Below, piece after piece: positions 42,089 to 52,843 of a stretch of DNA of 64,000 nt (the first letter of the stretch is position 1; each line of letters opens with the position of its first letter). A program made the position numbers and the translations under genes. Source of the DNA: Paraniabella ginsengisoli (GTDB lineage Bacteria; Bacteroidota; Bacteroidia; Chitinophagales; Chitinophagaceae); assembly GCF_022513635.1 (NCBI RefSeq), contig NZ_JAKWBL010000001.1:1860001-1924000 (forward strand), written 5' to 3'. The notes beneath the pieces are model-generated. The model worked only from the letters and a program-made list of their open reading frames with translations, was not told where the DNA came from and did not search any database.

Positions 42089-45000
42089 TTAAAATTCAAT
42101 ATTAGCACCAATCGTATAAGCCCTTGTGTTTGGATAGTTGCCCAGATAATCACGACCAAGACTATTTACTGTTTCTGGATTGGGCCCAGAGTAACGAGAA
42201 ATAAGAAACGGATTCTTTATCGTAAAATAGAGTCTCGCATTGCGTAGCTTAAAATTTCTGTCCAACCAATCTTTATTAAAATTATATCCTAATATGGCCG
42301 TGTTAAATTTGATATATGACCCATCTTCTTCGAACAAGGTTTGTGCATCTCTCAAAGACTGGGTGCCAGTGTTCACTAAAAATGGATTAGGATATCTTGC
42401 ATTAGTTCGATCCAATGTATAATAATCAACATCGCTAATATCAACGTAGGTGGCCGGTATATCAGGTGTACCATCTCCATCTGCATCTCGTAATGCTAAA
42501 GGATCCTGATAATTCTGTAATCTTTGAGAAAGGGCATTGTTCCGTAATGTTCTGTCAAATAGCATAGCACCACTAATCGTCAGGTTGAAATTTTTATACA
42601 TCACTGTTCCGCCAAAGCCTCCTGTAAAAATTGGTTCGAAGCTTCCACCTACCTGTAGGTCATTATCATCAATTACATAATTACCATCCACATCTTTGAA
42701 ATACATATCACCAGCCTGAAAATAGGATGTGCTGTAACCGTTGCGTAAAGCAAGGCCGGTTACGGGATCTACTGGAACATCACCGCTCTCGCCAAAAACA
42801 CCTTGCGATATATGTAGATAGTTATTCTGACCTCCGCCAACACGAGAAACCACAGAGCGTCCGTCACTGAACCAAACAAGTGCCTCACCAGGTAATCGCC
42901 TTACAATTTGTTTAATAGCAGAACCATTCATATATACGTTCCAATTAAAATCCTTCCCAGGTTTAGCGGGCCTGAATGTCAATGAAATTTCAAGGCCTCT
43001 GTTTGTAAGTGCTGCATCATTCGTAAATGTTTTTTGAAATCCTGTAGCATCAGCAAGCGGTGTTTCATAAATCAGATCATCTACATTTTTCTCATACACG
43101 TTAAATGTAAGTCCTACTCTGTTTGCAAATAGATAAAAATCACCTCCCAGATTCATCGTTTCCACACGCTCAGGGCGTAGGTCCGGATTAGGTAAATATC
43201 CTAATATCGGTCCTACACGTATTACTATTATAAGTACCTCTTACCCCGAACTGACCTTGCGAAGCATAAATATTAGACGTAGGTCTTAAGTTGATCCCAT
43301 ATGTAAAACGCATCGCCGCACTGGTTACCCATTTCACATTTTCCATAAACTTTTCCTTCTCCACATTCCATCGTAATCCAAATGATGGATTACGAGCCCA
43401 TCTATTATTTTCTCCGGCATAGGAACTACCATCCTGCCGAAAGGCCAGATCTAAAATGTATTTTTTATTAAAATTATACTGCACGTTTGCAGCAAGTGCG
43501 ATGGTATGGATTGTATTGTATTCGTTAGTTGCGGAACCACTATTGTATTGCACACCGGCATAATTAGAGTACCAGGAATTGTAACCAAAAGGCCCCCAAT
43601 AATAATCATTTGGCCCATTCCGATTTTCTATGACATATCCGGTACTATTATTAACGCGTAGTTCTGAAAAAACTGATGCATAAAAATTATGCTTCTCGTT
43701 ATAGGTTTCTGAGTAATTGATCTGACTACGGTTGTAAAGATCTGAACGCCGCGCAGAGAATCCGTATAGCCTTGTACGATTAGCATCAGCAGCAGCGGGT
43801 TTAAAGAAATCTTCACTATCCTGGGTGTAATCATAACTTGTATTAGTACTTAATCTTATATTCTTAATGATCTCATACGATATATCAATAAAGGATCGAA
43901 AATTATGCGTTTTCGCATCGTTTTCACTGTATATAGCTCCAGAAAACTGCGATACATCTAAAAAGAAACTCGGCCCAGGAATTAAAGAGGATGCAATATT
44001 GGAACCTGCACCTACTTCAGTTAAACCATTACCACTTCCCTTTAGTTTTTTACCTACAGCAGCAAACACCTGGGCATTTACCCGAAGTTTTTCGTTAGGA
44101 TTAAATCCTAAACTCATGGTTGCCGCATAGCGATCAAAACCTGTATTTCTGATCACACCCCTGTCTGAATAAAAGTTAAGATTGCTTTTATAATTTAATA
44201 CCTGATCGCCTCCCGCAATGGATACGTTGTGAGAATGATTGTATGTTGGTGTATAATATATACCCTGCCAATCGGTTGAATTATTATAAAATGGATTTAG
44301 GCTGTCCGAAATAAATGGCCGATTATTGATCTCGTATATATAATCGTAATCTCCGTTTTCATAAACGGTATTTACGCGTAACAATCTTTCGTCTTTACCG
44401 CCAATTGTATTACGAAGAGGCGGTACTGTATTAATAAAGTAATTACCAATATAAGTTATGATCGGAATTTTTGATTTACCTTTTTTAGTAGTGATTACTA
44501 TTACACCATTAGCACCTCTCGATCCATATAGAGAGGTAGCCTGCGCATCAAGCATAACATCCACCGTTTCTATATCTTCAACCGGAATCAATGAAAGTGG
44601 GCTGGTTCCCGGCCCTATAGATTGAAAGCCGTATTCAAAACCTGCATCCGCATCTATGGGCACACCATCAACGATATAAAGCGGCGAGTTTGAATTTACA
44701 TAGGCATCGCTTCCAGCACCTGTAGCACCTATACTAGAAAGGCCGCGTATCGTCGCTGCCCCTCTAAAGCCCGGAGCCCCGGTGTTCATCTGTACGTTTA
44801 AACCAGGTACACGCCCTTGCATCAGTTCTTCCAAATTAGAACTAGGAATATCTTTAATATCTTCTGCTGTTATACGTGTAATTGCGCCGGTTATCGTTTC
44901 TTTATTTTTACGTTGATAGCCTACTACCACAACCTGACTCATATCATTGGCTGCTCTTTCAAGCGTAATCAGCATTGTGTCGGATGCGGGATGATGTATC

Positions 45001-45260
45001 GTAATAAAACCCGTATAAGACACTTCGATTTCCTCTCCGGGATTCAGCTTTACGTTGAAATTACCCAACTGATCAGTTGTAATGAGTGCTTTTATTGAGC
45101 GGCCCTTCCATGCAGAAATGGTTGCTCCCACCACTGGCTTCAGGTCGTCCGCAGAAACAACTTTACCTGAAGCTGTGACGGTTTGAGCCTGAATATTAGA
45201 AGTCTTAAAAACAGTGAGCATGCAGATAGCAGCTATGAATATTTTGATAGTCCCTTTCAT
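42089..45260 (-). CDS. SusC/RagA TonB-dependent outer-membrane transporter (frameshifted)
   Basis: About 1057 residues. A signal peptide ends NIQAQ. A carboxypeptidase-D-like domain (VTASGKVVSADDLKPVVGAT) is followed by the plug domain, with PLYIVDGVPIDADAGFEYGF and SLYGSRGANGVIVITTKKG as SusC hallmarks, and the beta-barrel ending in NTRAYTIGANIEF. The frame slips near 43210-43225: the other frame resumes RVGPILGYLPNPDLRPE, requiring loss of one base or gain of two. It lies 29 nt before its SusD partner. It imports oligomers bound by SusD across the outer membrane using TonB energy. It is the second of two SusC genes in this locus. Confidence 0.92.
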
Positions 45261-45391
45261 TCGTATACTCTTTTAATTAGCAGGATTACTGCAACTGTAA
45301 TTTTTATCGGCTTTTTTCTGAACGAAATTCTTTATATTCCCTTCGTGAAAAATTATTGGGGTCTCTTCAGTACATTTTGAGTTTGAGATCA

Positions 45392-46452
45392 TCAGTCATT
45401 CTCAAATTTCAGGTTCCGTTTAAAATGAAAAATAATCTCCCAATCACCAGCTTCATGTATAGAAAAATTAAGCCCGAAAACTCCGTTTCGAAGTGAGTTG
45501 CCAAATCCTCTTCTGGGATACTCAAACAACAGTTTTGCTTGTCCGCCTGATGTATATTTAGTAGCTAATGAAGTAAGTGGAATGGGGTATGCAACATCAT
45601 ACTTTACATAAGCAGGCGTCATCTGCATATTAAATCCATGTACTAGTTCATTCCACTTAGTATTGCTGAATTTAGCAGGATTGATAGCTATTGAGTCTTT
45701 ATCTAAAAAACGAAAAGTAAGAGAATTTCCATTGCCCGTTTTTCTAAAATATACGGCTGCCATATAGGGCTGTAAAAGACTATCTGTAGTGTAATAAAGA
45801 TTTGTAGATGTTGTAAGCCTTACCTGCTTGGGAACTGTAATACTGGTTGTATTCCCTGGTGGATAAATCTGAAAATTTTCTGTAAGCGGAAGTCTGGTTT
45901 CCCTGTTATATTCAAAAGGTTCATAAGCAATTTCCTTATAAGGCACCAATTTCTGATCGGCAAAAATCTTCGAGTCTCCGGTGTTGTTTGAAACGTTTAT
46001 ATCAAACAAATAAAGAGAATCAGAGTCTGGTTTACCACGAATTACAGAAGATGATGCCGCTGCAAAAACAAGATCACCTGATCCAGGTCTTATAGTAAAG
46101 TAGGGCTTTTGCACTTCTTTGCGCTTTGCTTCTATTTCCGCGAGTGAAGTTTCCAAGCCAGAATATTGCTCTACCCAATCTTTAACAGTAACCAACGAAG
46201 TCAGCTCTGGTGCTGGCGATCCATCAGCATGTCGTAGATTTTGTAATTCGAAATTCAATGGGTAATTAGAACCGTCGGCGCTGAACTGTGTCAGAATCAG
46301 CAGGTTTCTACCCAATATAGGATTATAAGTATCTGTAGCAAAAGTCACACGTGGACTGAGATACTCTCTCAACTCGGGTGTTTTTTACATCCTGTGGTAA
46401 TAGCCAATATACAGATCGAAAAGACTATAAAATATTTTCTGTTGATATACAT
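45392..46452 (-). CDS. DUF5007-like lipoprotein (one-base frameshift)
   Basis: About 353 residues. The start at 46452 gives MYINRKYFIVFSICILAITT followed by the lipobox GCKK. The frame then breaks in the T run 46381-46386; one added A on the coding strand joins KKTPELREYLSPRVTFATDT to the rest. I see no catalytic motif. The body is beta-rich with DUF1735/DUF5007-type features (YLSPRVTF near the start). It is placed between the fasciclin lipoprotein (17 nt upstream) and the second SusC. Such lipoproteins in these loci are generally surface glycan-binding proteins. The family call is moderate, since the domain is recognised by context and N-terminal pattern only. Confidence 0.68.
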
Positions 46453-46468
46453 AAAATCTCGTTTACCG

Positions 46469-47515
46469 TTAGTTCTTACTTAGTTTCATTTCTTCCTTAA
46501 TAATTCTGAGCCCGGCAGGCGCGCCAGCTGGACGATCGTATTGATAATCTAAATACAAAGTGAATTTTTCCCGATCAAAATAACTTGGACCATGTTTTTG
46601 TATTGTAAGATCACTTGCAGCAGTGGCGGGACTAATACTTGTTACACTATCTCTATTGTCGATAGCAATTTTTATTTTAAATACCGGGTCGCCAATAAAA
46701 TCGCCACCATCCATAATCAATTCATTAGATGAAATCGCTGTTAGCCTTTTACCATCTCTCATATTAGCAGTCGCCTGCGGTCCCCAGGGACGTGAGGTTC
46801 CATCGGGAAAGTATAGTGTTCCATAAGAATAATAATAATAGTCACTCCAATAATTCTGAGCTGCTGCTGCTCTGTTATGAAAGTTTCCAAAACTAAAAAT
46901 GTGGGCAGGCTCTAATATGTGTACTACCCCATTTGTCAGTTTTATATTGGTAGTTGTAGCAAGACTGCTTGACCAGTTTTCAGTCCACTTAGAACTATAC
47001 ATAAAACTAAATTTCAGTATTTGGCTACCTGCTTTCTCTACACCGCCGGCATTGGTTGTTTGTTGTACAACATTCATAGTCCGGTCACCTACCGTTCTTA
47101 AAAACAGCCCATCTCGATTAATTGCAACATCATCAGTCAGCCATTTTCCTCTGATAATGTAATGCGTAATTATCTGACGAAGAGCAGAACTATCAATGTC
47201 TTTTAAAGAGACAGAAGACAAACCTTGGCCGCGTCGACGATCATTATAATTAGTCAACGCTTTTTGTATACTTGCGTCAGAAGGAACAAAAACAGTTACA
47301 TCTTGTGTGGCAAGTGTATCCTTTAATCCTGCTTTATTTATGATAAATAAAAGTGAATCAAAACCCGTGGTCTGACGTTCCAAATATTCATAAACATTGT
47401 ATGGATATAAATCGCCAGATGGATTTTCGTTCCTATATGTATTATCCTTGTTGCAGGCGATAAACACCACAACAGTCACCAAAAACAGACACCAGTAATA
47501 TTTATGTATAGTCAT
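46469..47515 (-). CDS. Fasciclin-domain lipoprotein, long form
   Basis: An intact 348-residue lipoprotein with lipobox VVVFIACNKD. The fasciclin domain covers about 30-200: YNVYEYLERQTTGFDSLLFI, VTVFVPSDASIQKALTNYND, HYIIRGKWLTDD and GVVHILEPAHIFSFG. The C-terminal 130 residues form a further beta domain (FKIKIAIDNRDSV, EKFTLYLDYQYDRP) not present in the paralogue at 39805-40496. It follows SusD by 16 nt. An accessory, surface-bound role in substrate capture is likely; no enzyme motif is seen. Confidence 0.83.
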   Translation of the reverse strand: MTIHKYYWCLFLVTVVVFIACNKDNTYRNENPSGDLYPYNVYEYLERQTTGFDSLLFIINKAGLKDTLATQDVTVFVPSDASIQKALTNYNDRRRGQGLSSVSLKDIDSSALRQIITHYIIRGKWLTDDVAINRDGLFLRTVGDRTMNVVQQTTNAGGVEKAGSQILKFSFMYSSKWTENWSSSLATTTNIKLTNGVVHILEPAHIFSFGNFHNRAAAAQNYWSDYYYYSYGTLYFPDGTSRPWGPQATANMRDGKRLTAISSNELIMDGGDFIGDPVFKIKIAIDNRDSVTSISPATAASDLTIQKHGPSYFDREKFTLYLDYQYDRPAGAPAGLRIIKEEMKLSKN

Positions 47516-47531
47516 TTTTAGTACTTTAATT

Positions 47532-49033
47532 TTATTTCCAGAAACTATTCTGCTGCAATGAAGGGTTATTAATTAATGTGGATTGAGCTAAAGGCCACAA
47601 TGCAGCGCCAGCCTGTATTTGATCTTTTGAAAGGCCTGAGTAAAGATCCGCACGCTGATTACGTAGCAGATCAAACCAACGATGCCCTTCTCCTAACAAT
47701 TCCCTTTGTCTTTCTTTTAAAATAGCAGTTAATACGTTACCGCCAGTTTGTGTATCAAACTCTGTAAGCCCACGCCTGGTACGGATTGTATTTAAATAAA
47801 CAACAGCATTACTAATATCATTTAAATAGTAAAGCGCTTCAGCCCTTAACAATACAATGTCCTCATAACGTGTAATGACAATGGCTGATTGAAAATCATT
47901 ATAAAGTGGTTCCTGTGTAAAAGACCTGGCTTTTATTTTGCTAAACATCGGAACCGGATTCGTAAAGTTTCTAAAGTAGTCTCCGGTCACGGCTCCGCTT
48001 TGGCTTATTGCAAAACGCTGATCGTTAGGTTCACTAAAAATCTGGAGGATGGAATCGGCAGGTATAAATATGTCAGGTGTTGTTTTGTCAACAAGCGGTG
48101 TACTCAAAGTCCAATCTTCAAGATGGCCTTTAGCCGCAGATTCCTGGAAGTTAGCATCTGCTGTAAGTGCGAAAATTACACCATTATTCTGACCACCAAA
48201 CACACCTGCCGTTTCGGTAGTTAGACTTGCTGTTGCAGCAAAAGTGTAGTTACCAAGTGATGTGTTTTCGTAAACCAATCTTGCATAAGATTCACACGAT
48301 GCATAATCTCCACGCCAGGCATTTAAATGTGCAAGCATAGCATAACAAGCAGCTTTTGATGCAATTCTTGATTGCCAGAAGCTACCTCCCTGATCATAGT
48401 AGACACCAAGATACTCTGGTTGCTGGCCATTATAATTCCAGGGTAGAGCTGCTGCTGCAGCTACTAATTCCTGTTGTACAAAATCTAGAATACGTGCTTG
48501 TGATTCGCGTTGCCTGTTGTTAAAATCATTATCTACAACATCACTAATCAAAGGCGCGTCGCCCCAAATACGAGCAATATAAAAATAAGCCAGTGCTCTT
48601 AGAAAGCGAACGGACGCTATGTCCACCTTCATGTTTTGTTCATTATACCTGATATCTTTTTCAAGTACCTGAGGTAATTTTTGAATGCAAAGATTAGCCT
48701 GAGCTATTACTGCATAAAACCGTCGCCAGTTTTTCCATTCTTCTATTGCGGGAAAATTTGCCTTGAGTTGCTGTGATGCAACAGCGGCAAGATCCGCACG
48801 TCCAGAAGATTTAAAGTTGCCTGCGCGAAGCTCGCCATATGCAAAAAAGCATTTTCGTTAGCCAAGGCTGCGCGTGTAAGACCATAGGTCGCAAATACAC
48901 CAGAGCGGGCATCATTCCTTTGCAACCACATATTGTTTTCCGGAACCTGATGACGCGAAGGCAGATCAAGCTTTTTACTACAATTACCAAAAAGAAAAAC
49001 AATAAAAACAAGTATTGTACTGAAGATTCTCAT
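47532..49033 (-). CDS. SusD/RagB-family lipoprotein, first pair (one-base frameshift)
   Basis: About 500 residues. Signal and lipobox read FIVFLFGNCSKKLDLPSR. The frame breaks in the A run 48843-48848; one added T on the coding strand restores NAFFAYGELRAGNFKSSGR, then VDIASVRFLRALAYFYIARI, the SusD TPR helix. ERQRELLGEGHRWFDLLRN is the conserved C-terminal block. It lies 27 nt behind its SusC partner (start 51931). Together they form the first of the two tandem SusCD pairs. It is diverged enough from the SusD at 40573 to suggest a different ligand part. Confidence 0.92.
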
Positions 49034-49060
49034 AATGTGTTCTTTGAAATCTTTTGAAAA

Positions 49061-51931
49061 TTAAAAGTCAAGTTGCAAACCCAGGCTAACACTACGTGCA
49101 AACGGAACACCATATCCATCGTCGTAGCCCATATAATTCGCCAGTTCAGGATCGCGGCCGCTATACGAAGTGATTGTAAACAAGTTGTTAGCGGTTATAT
49201 AAGCTTTCATAGATGTGATCTTTGCCCTTTTTACCCATTGCAGATCTTTCATATTGTAGGATAATATCACAGACTTCAACTTCAGGTAATCAGCTTTTTC
49301 TAAAAACAAACTCTGATCTCTTTGATAAGGTCTTACCAAACTCCAGGGATTATAAATGGAATATTTTTCTATTTCTGGTATCTGTGTCCAAAAACTGATT
49401 TCCTTTACACCTTCGATGCTTCCTGAAGTTTCGCGGTTTACAAAATCAAAACGATTGGCGACTGCTTCATTTATCAGATATTTACCAGTAGCAAAAGCCG
49501 TCAACAAATTCAGTTCCCAATTTTTATAAGAAAAAGCCTGATTAAATGCGCCATTAATTTTGGGATGCACATTTCCCTGGAAACTCCTGTCCTGATCATC
49601 AACATTGAAATCGCCGTTTGTATCTTCCCAACGTGGATCACCTTTTTTAACAGCCACTCCATAATAAGTTAGCGGTTGATTGGTAGCAGGATTTAAAGGA
49701 ACCACTGCATCGCTTTCATAAATACCTTCGTTTTGCAACAACCAAAAAGCATCCACTCTTTCTCCTACTTTTAATTGTCTGCCTTCAGATAAAATCGCAT
49801 CTAACCCATCGGGTAAAGCTGTGATGCGATTTTGGTTCCAATGCAGTAAAATATTGGGTTTCCAGTTAAATTCGCTATTGCCGAAGCTGCTACCAACGTT
49901 AAGCTCAATACCAGAGTTTTTAACACTCAGTCCATTTTTATACTCACTGGTAAAACCATATTCGGATGGAACCGGAATAGCAGCAACCAGGTTTTTATCT
50001 TGTCTCAAGTAGAAATCGGCAGCGATATACCATTTATTATTGATTCCTATTTCAAAACCCGCATTAGCCTGATCTGCATAAGGCCATTGAATTCCCCAAC
50101 CTGTGTAGCCTCTATTGAAAGGCATTGTTAATGTTGGTATAGATCCATAAGATGGAATAAATGGTGCGCCGTTGTAACCATTGTCAACCGTATAAACAGG
50201 GCCATATCCATAATTATCATTATCGAACAAACGTCCGCTTCTTCCAGCGCCAGCTTTCACTTTAAATAATGTAAATGCTTCTGACATATCTAACTCTTTG
50301 TTTAAATGCCAGGCCAAGCCAAGAGACGGCGATGTAAACCACCAATAACCATTTTGGAAAAACGAAGACCCTTCTCTATTCACAGTTGCGTTTACTTCAT
50401 ATTTTTCTTTTACAGTTAGATTAGCCTGAGCAGAGAAAGAAATCAGATTATGATTCAGGTAATCTTTAAATGCGAAAATGGTTCCGTCCTGAAATGAAGG
50501 ATTACTACCACCAGCAATGATCTTCACAAAATCTGATCCTCCACGATAACCTTTGATATAATCATACTTTCTTCTGTCCCACTGCATGTTTGCGCCACCG
50601 ATAAGCTCAAGATTAATATCAGCGCCAAGTTTGGGTTGATAGCTTATTGAATTTTTCCAGGCAGTGCGTTTGTCAAGGCCAATAAAATAGGAAGCAAAAT
50701 TATTTCCATCATTGATGGTGGTTGGATAAAATAAATCCCGGTTATTATCATGATAATTCATCAGAAAGAATGAACTAATGTTCCAGTTTTTAAGCTGGTA
50801 TGCAGCCGTCATGCTTCCAGATAAAAAGTGATCCTGATTTTTATCAAACGACCACCTGTCTAACAAATCATAATAATTAGTGAGGTACTCTTTATTAGGC
50901 GAAAGTGGAGATAATGATGATGGCACATATTCTTGCTCTGCAAAACGTTCGCGCAGAAAAGTATTACGACTTCGGTCTGTAAGTGCCAGTTGAATTCTTG
51001 TATTTATTGAAAAATTATCAAAAGGCACCATTCCAATATGTGCAGAAACATTATACCTGTCAACGCCTGTATTACGCATTATACCATTTTCCCTGGTGTT
51101 GCCTAGCCCAAGCCGGAAGAACGCACGCTCTGTACCACCAGAAATAGCAGCATTAATCGAATGTTGCCATCCGGATTGATAATAAACTTCATCCCAATCT
51201 GCTGGGCCATAATAAACAGTATTAGAAGAGTCAGCAAGGTAGGAAGGAAAGGTTGCACGTTGTTGTGCGTTGGCATACAAATCATAAAACTGCTTTCTAA
51301 AATCACGCTCATACCGGCCATTAGCAGTTTGAATATTTTGAGGACTTAATGCTATTCCTCCATACATATTAATGCCAATACGATACTTACCTGGTACCGG
51401 TTTTTTAGAATTTATAAGAACAACGCCATCGACTCCTTGCACTCCGTAACGTGCAATATCAGCAGGATCCTTCAACACTTCAATTGACTCGATATCATTT
51501 ATGTTTAATGCAGTGGTGATATCTGTTTCGGATCCTATACGTTCGTAATCATATTGTTTAATACCAAAAGCAAATGAATGATTTTGCATTAAGGGAACAC
51601 CGTCAACTATATACAGCGGGGTGATGCTGTAGATATCGCTATGTTTTGATACCGGAGCATGTAGTCCACGTAATAGCAACCAGGCTGGTACACCAGGCTC
51701 TCCTGATTTGCGAACCGTGGTTACACCCGCTACTTTTCCATCAATTAATACCGGAAGATTACTAGCCGCTATTTGCTGCATGATTTTGACAGGGGCCAGG
51801 TTGATACCTGTCTTCTCTTTCTTTTCAGGAATCGTATCACGTTGTATACTTATACTATCCTGAGCAGCAATTCTCGACGAAAAAATAATCAATAAAATGA
51901 AAGAAAATAGTCCAAATAGTTTCTTATACAT
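49061..51931 (-). CDS. SusC/RagA TonB-dependent transporter, first pair, without carboxypeptidase-D-like domain
   Basis: Intact, 956 residues from the ATG at 51931; an in-frame ATG at 51994 would place 21 extra residues ahead of a good signal peptide (MYKKLFGLFSFILLIIFSSR) and is rejected. After the signal there is only a short charged linker (QRDTIPEKKEKTGINLAPVK) before the plug, so the usual carboxypeptidase-D-like N-terminal domain is missing. The plug has TPLYIVDGVPLMQNHSFAFG and VQGVDGVVLINSKK; the barrel ends FARSVSLGLQLDF. It heads the long minus-strand gene run. It imports the substrate with the SusD encoded 27 nt downstream. Confidence 0.93.
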   Translation of the reverse strand: MYKKLFGLFSFILLIIFSSRIAAQDSISIQRDTIPEKKEKTGINLAPVKIMQQIAASNLPVLIDGKVAGVTTVRKSGEPGVPAWLLLRGLHAPVSKHSDIYSITPLYIVDGVPLMQNHSFAFGIKQYDYERIGSETDITTALNINDIESIEVLKDPADIARYGVQGVDGVVLINSKKPVPGKYRIGINMYGGIALSPQNIQTANGRYERDFRKQFYDLYANAQQRATFPSYLADSSNTVYYGPADWDEVYYQSGWQHSINAAISGGTERAFFRLGLGNTRENGIMRNTGVDRYNVSAHIGMVPFDNFSINTRIQLALTDRSRNTFLRERFAEQEYVPSSLSPLSPNKEYLTNYYDLLDRWSFDKNQDHFLSGSMTAAYQLKNWNISSFFLMNYHDNNRDLFYPTTINDGNNFASYFIGLDKRTAWKNSISYQPKLGADINLELIGGANMQWDRRKYDYIKGYRGGSDFVKIIAGGSNPSFQDGTIFAFKDYLNHNLISFSAQANLTVKEKYEVNATVNREGSSFFQNGYWWFTSPSLGLAWHLNKELDMSEAFTLFKVKAGAGRSGRLFDNDNYGYGPVYTVDNGYNGAPFIPSYGSIPTLTMPFNRGYTGWGIQWPYADQANAGFEIGINNKWYIAADFYLRQDKNLVAAIPVPSEYGFTSEYKNGLSVKNSGIELNVGSSFGNSEFNWKPNILLHWNQNRITALPDGLDAILSEGRQLKVGERVDAFWLLQNEGIYESDAVVPLNPATNQPLTYYGVAVKKGDPRWEDTNGDFNVDDQDRSFQGNVHPKINGAFNQAFSYKNWELNLLTAFATGKYLINEAVANRFDFVNRETSGSIEGVKEISFWTQIPEIEKYSIYNPWSLVRPYQRDQSLFLEKADYLKLKSVILSYNMKDLQWVKRAKITSMKAYITANNLFTITSYSGRDPELANYMGYDDGYGVPFARSVSLGLQLDF

Positions 51932-52254
51932 ATCAGTCTGGTTAAGTCTAATTCTCTTGTTGTTCGGTTTTAAAGGACACATACCATTCCTCACCCAATA
52001 CGCCGGAACTCTTTCCTGGCGGCAGTTTCATCTCAAAAGCATAATTCTTTTATAAAACAAAAATAGAGAGTTAGTATTTGCTTATGGTTAAATTCACATG
52101 AAGCAATTGTTAACAAATACTATTCTTTTTGTTTAGTATAAATATACGGTATAGAAAATGGGAACACCAAATTTTTTATAAAAAAAGCCGCGCAAACGAT
52201 TGCACAGCTAAAAAAGTGGATTATAAATTTAGTGGAACTTGAACTGGTTATATG
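51932..52254 (-). promoter_or_regulatory. Upstream region of the SusC-led gene run
   Basis: A non-coding gap of 323 nt. On the minus strand a TATTTTTG box at 52065-52058 fits the Bacteroidota -7 consensus TAnnTTTG, about 127 nt before the SusC start; no clear TTTG at -33 was found, so support is weak. A perfect palindrome TTGTTAACAA lies at 52107-52116, upstream of that box and suitably placed for an operator. The terminator of the XRE-cupin gene lies at 52179-52208. No coding sequence is seen. Confidence 0.38.
52179..52208 (-). terminator. Rho-independent terminator of the XRE-cupin gene
   Basis: On the minus strand a nine-base-pair stem GCTGTGCAA/TTGCGCGGC with two G-U pairs and loop TCGT is followed by a run of T. 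It lies 47 nt after the stop of the XRE-cupin regulator and ahead of the SusC promoter region, so it separates the regulator from the gene run. The + strand lacks a matching T run. Confidence 0.7.
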
Positions 52255-52843
52255 TTAATTGGCATCGCCAGTGATAAAGAAATAAACTACCAGCATAATC
52301 GCTTCTTTATTGCCCGTGTTAGCCACGCGGTGCTCAATACGGCTATCCAGAAACATCGATTCACCTTCTTTAAAAATATATGTTTCCTCGCTTATCTGAT
52401 ATTCTACTTCACCCTGAATCATGTAATCAAATTCGAATGAGTTGGTAGAGATCATTTTTTTCGACGAGCTCCTTTTTGTAGTTTGAATAATATAAAATCT
52501 ACAGTATTGTTAAGTATGGTGCGCGTAAAAATGCGATGATAGGAAACTCCTTTCGCATATTCTTTTTCAAAGGTTTGATATTCTTCGGGTTTCTTAAATT
52601 CAAGACTTTTATTATTTTTTTATCGTAGCTGATGTCTTTAAAAAAGTCATTAAGATCTACACCCAAGGCTTGCAAAATATTAATTAAAACCGGCAGAGAA
52701 GGGACAGTTCTATTATTTTCTATTTGTGATATTAAGCCTTTGCTCACATTGGCGCTTTTGGCCAGGCGCTCTGTTGTTATCTTTTTTGCCTGGCGGATTT
52801 CCTTAATTCTATTGCTAATTGTTAAAAGCACTTCGTCCTGCAT
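52255..52843 (-). CDS. XRE-family regulator with C-terminal cupin (two one-base frameshifts)
   Basis: About 196 residues. The N-terminal helix-turn-helix (ISNRIKEIRQAKKITTERLA, NVSKGLISQIENNRTVPSLP) is a Cro/CI-type DNA-binding domain. The C-terminal cupin reads FEFDYMIQGEVEYQISEETY and DSRIEHRVANTGNKEAIMLV, with His in the metal/ligand site. The frame breaks near 52601-52620 and in the T run 52455-52461. Repair gives EFKKPEEYQTFEKEYAKG and KGARRKKMISTNSFEFDY. Regulators with this architecture (such as PuuR) sense small metabolites, so this one may respond to the product of the adjacent locus. A CCTA-N4-TAGG palindrome at 52860-52871, 16 nt upstream of the start, is a possible self-binding site. 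Confidence 0.87.

Noticed and set aside
42061..42159. Extended start for the second SusD gene
   Set aside because: The extension lies in the SusC 3' end and removes the lipoprotein signal; start at 42060 kept.
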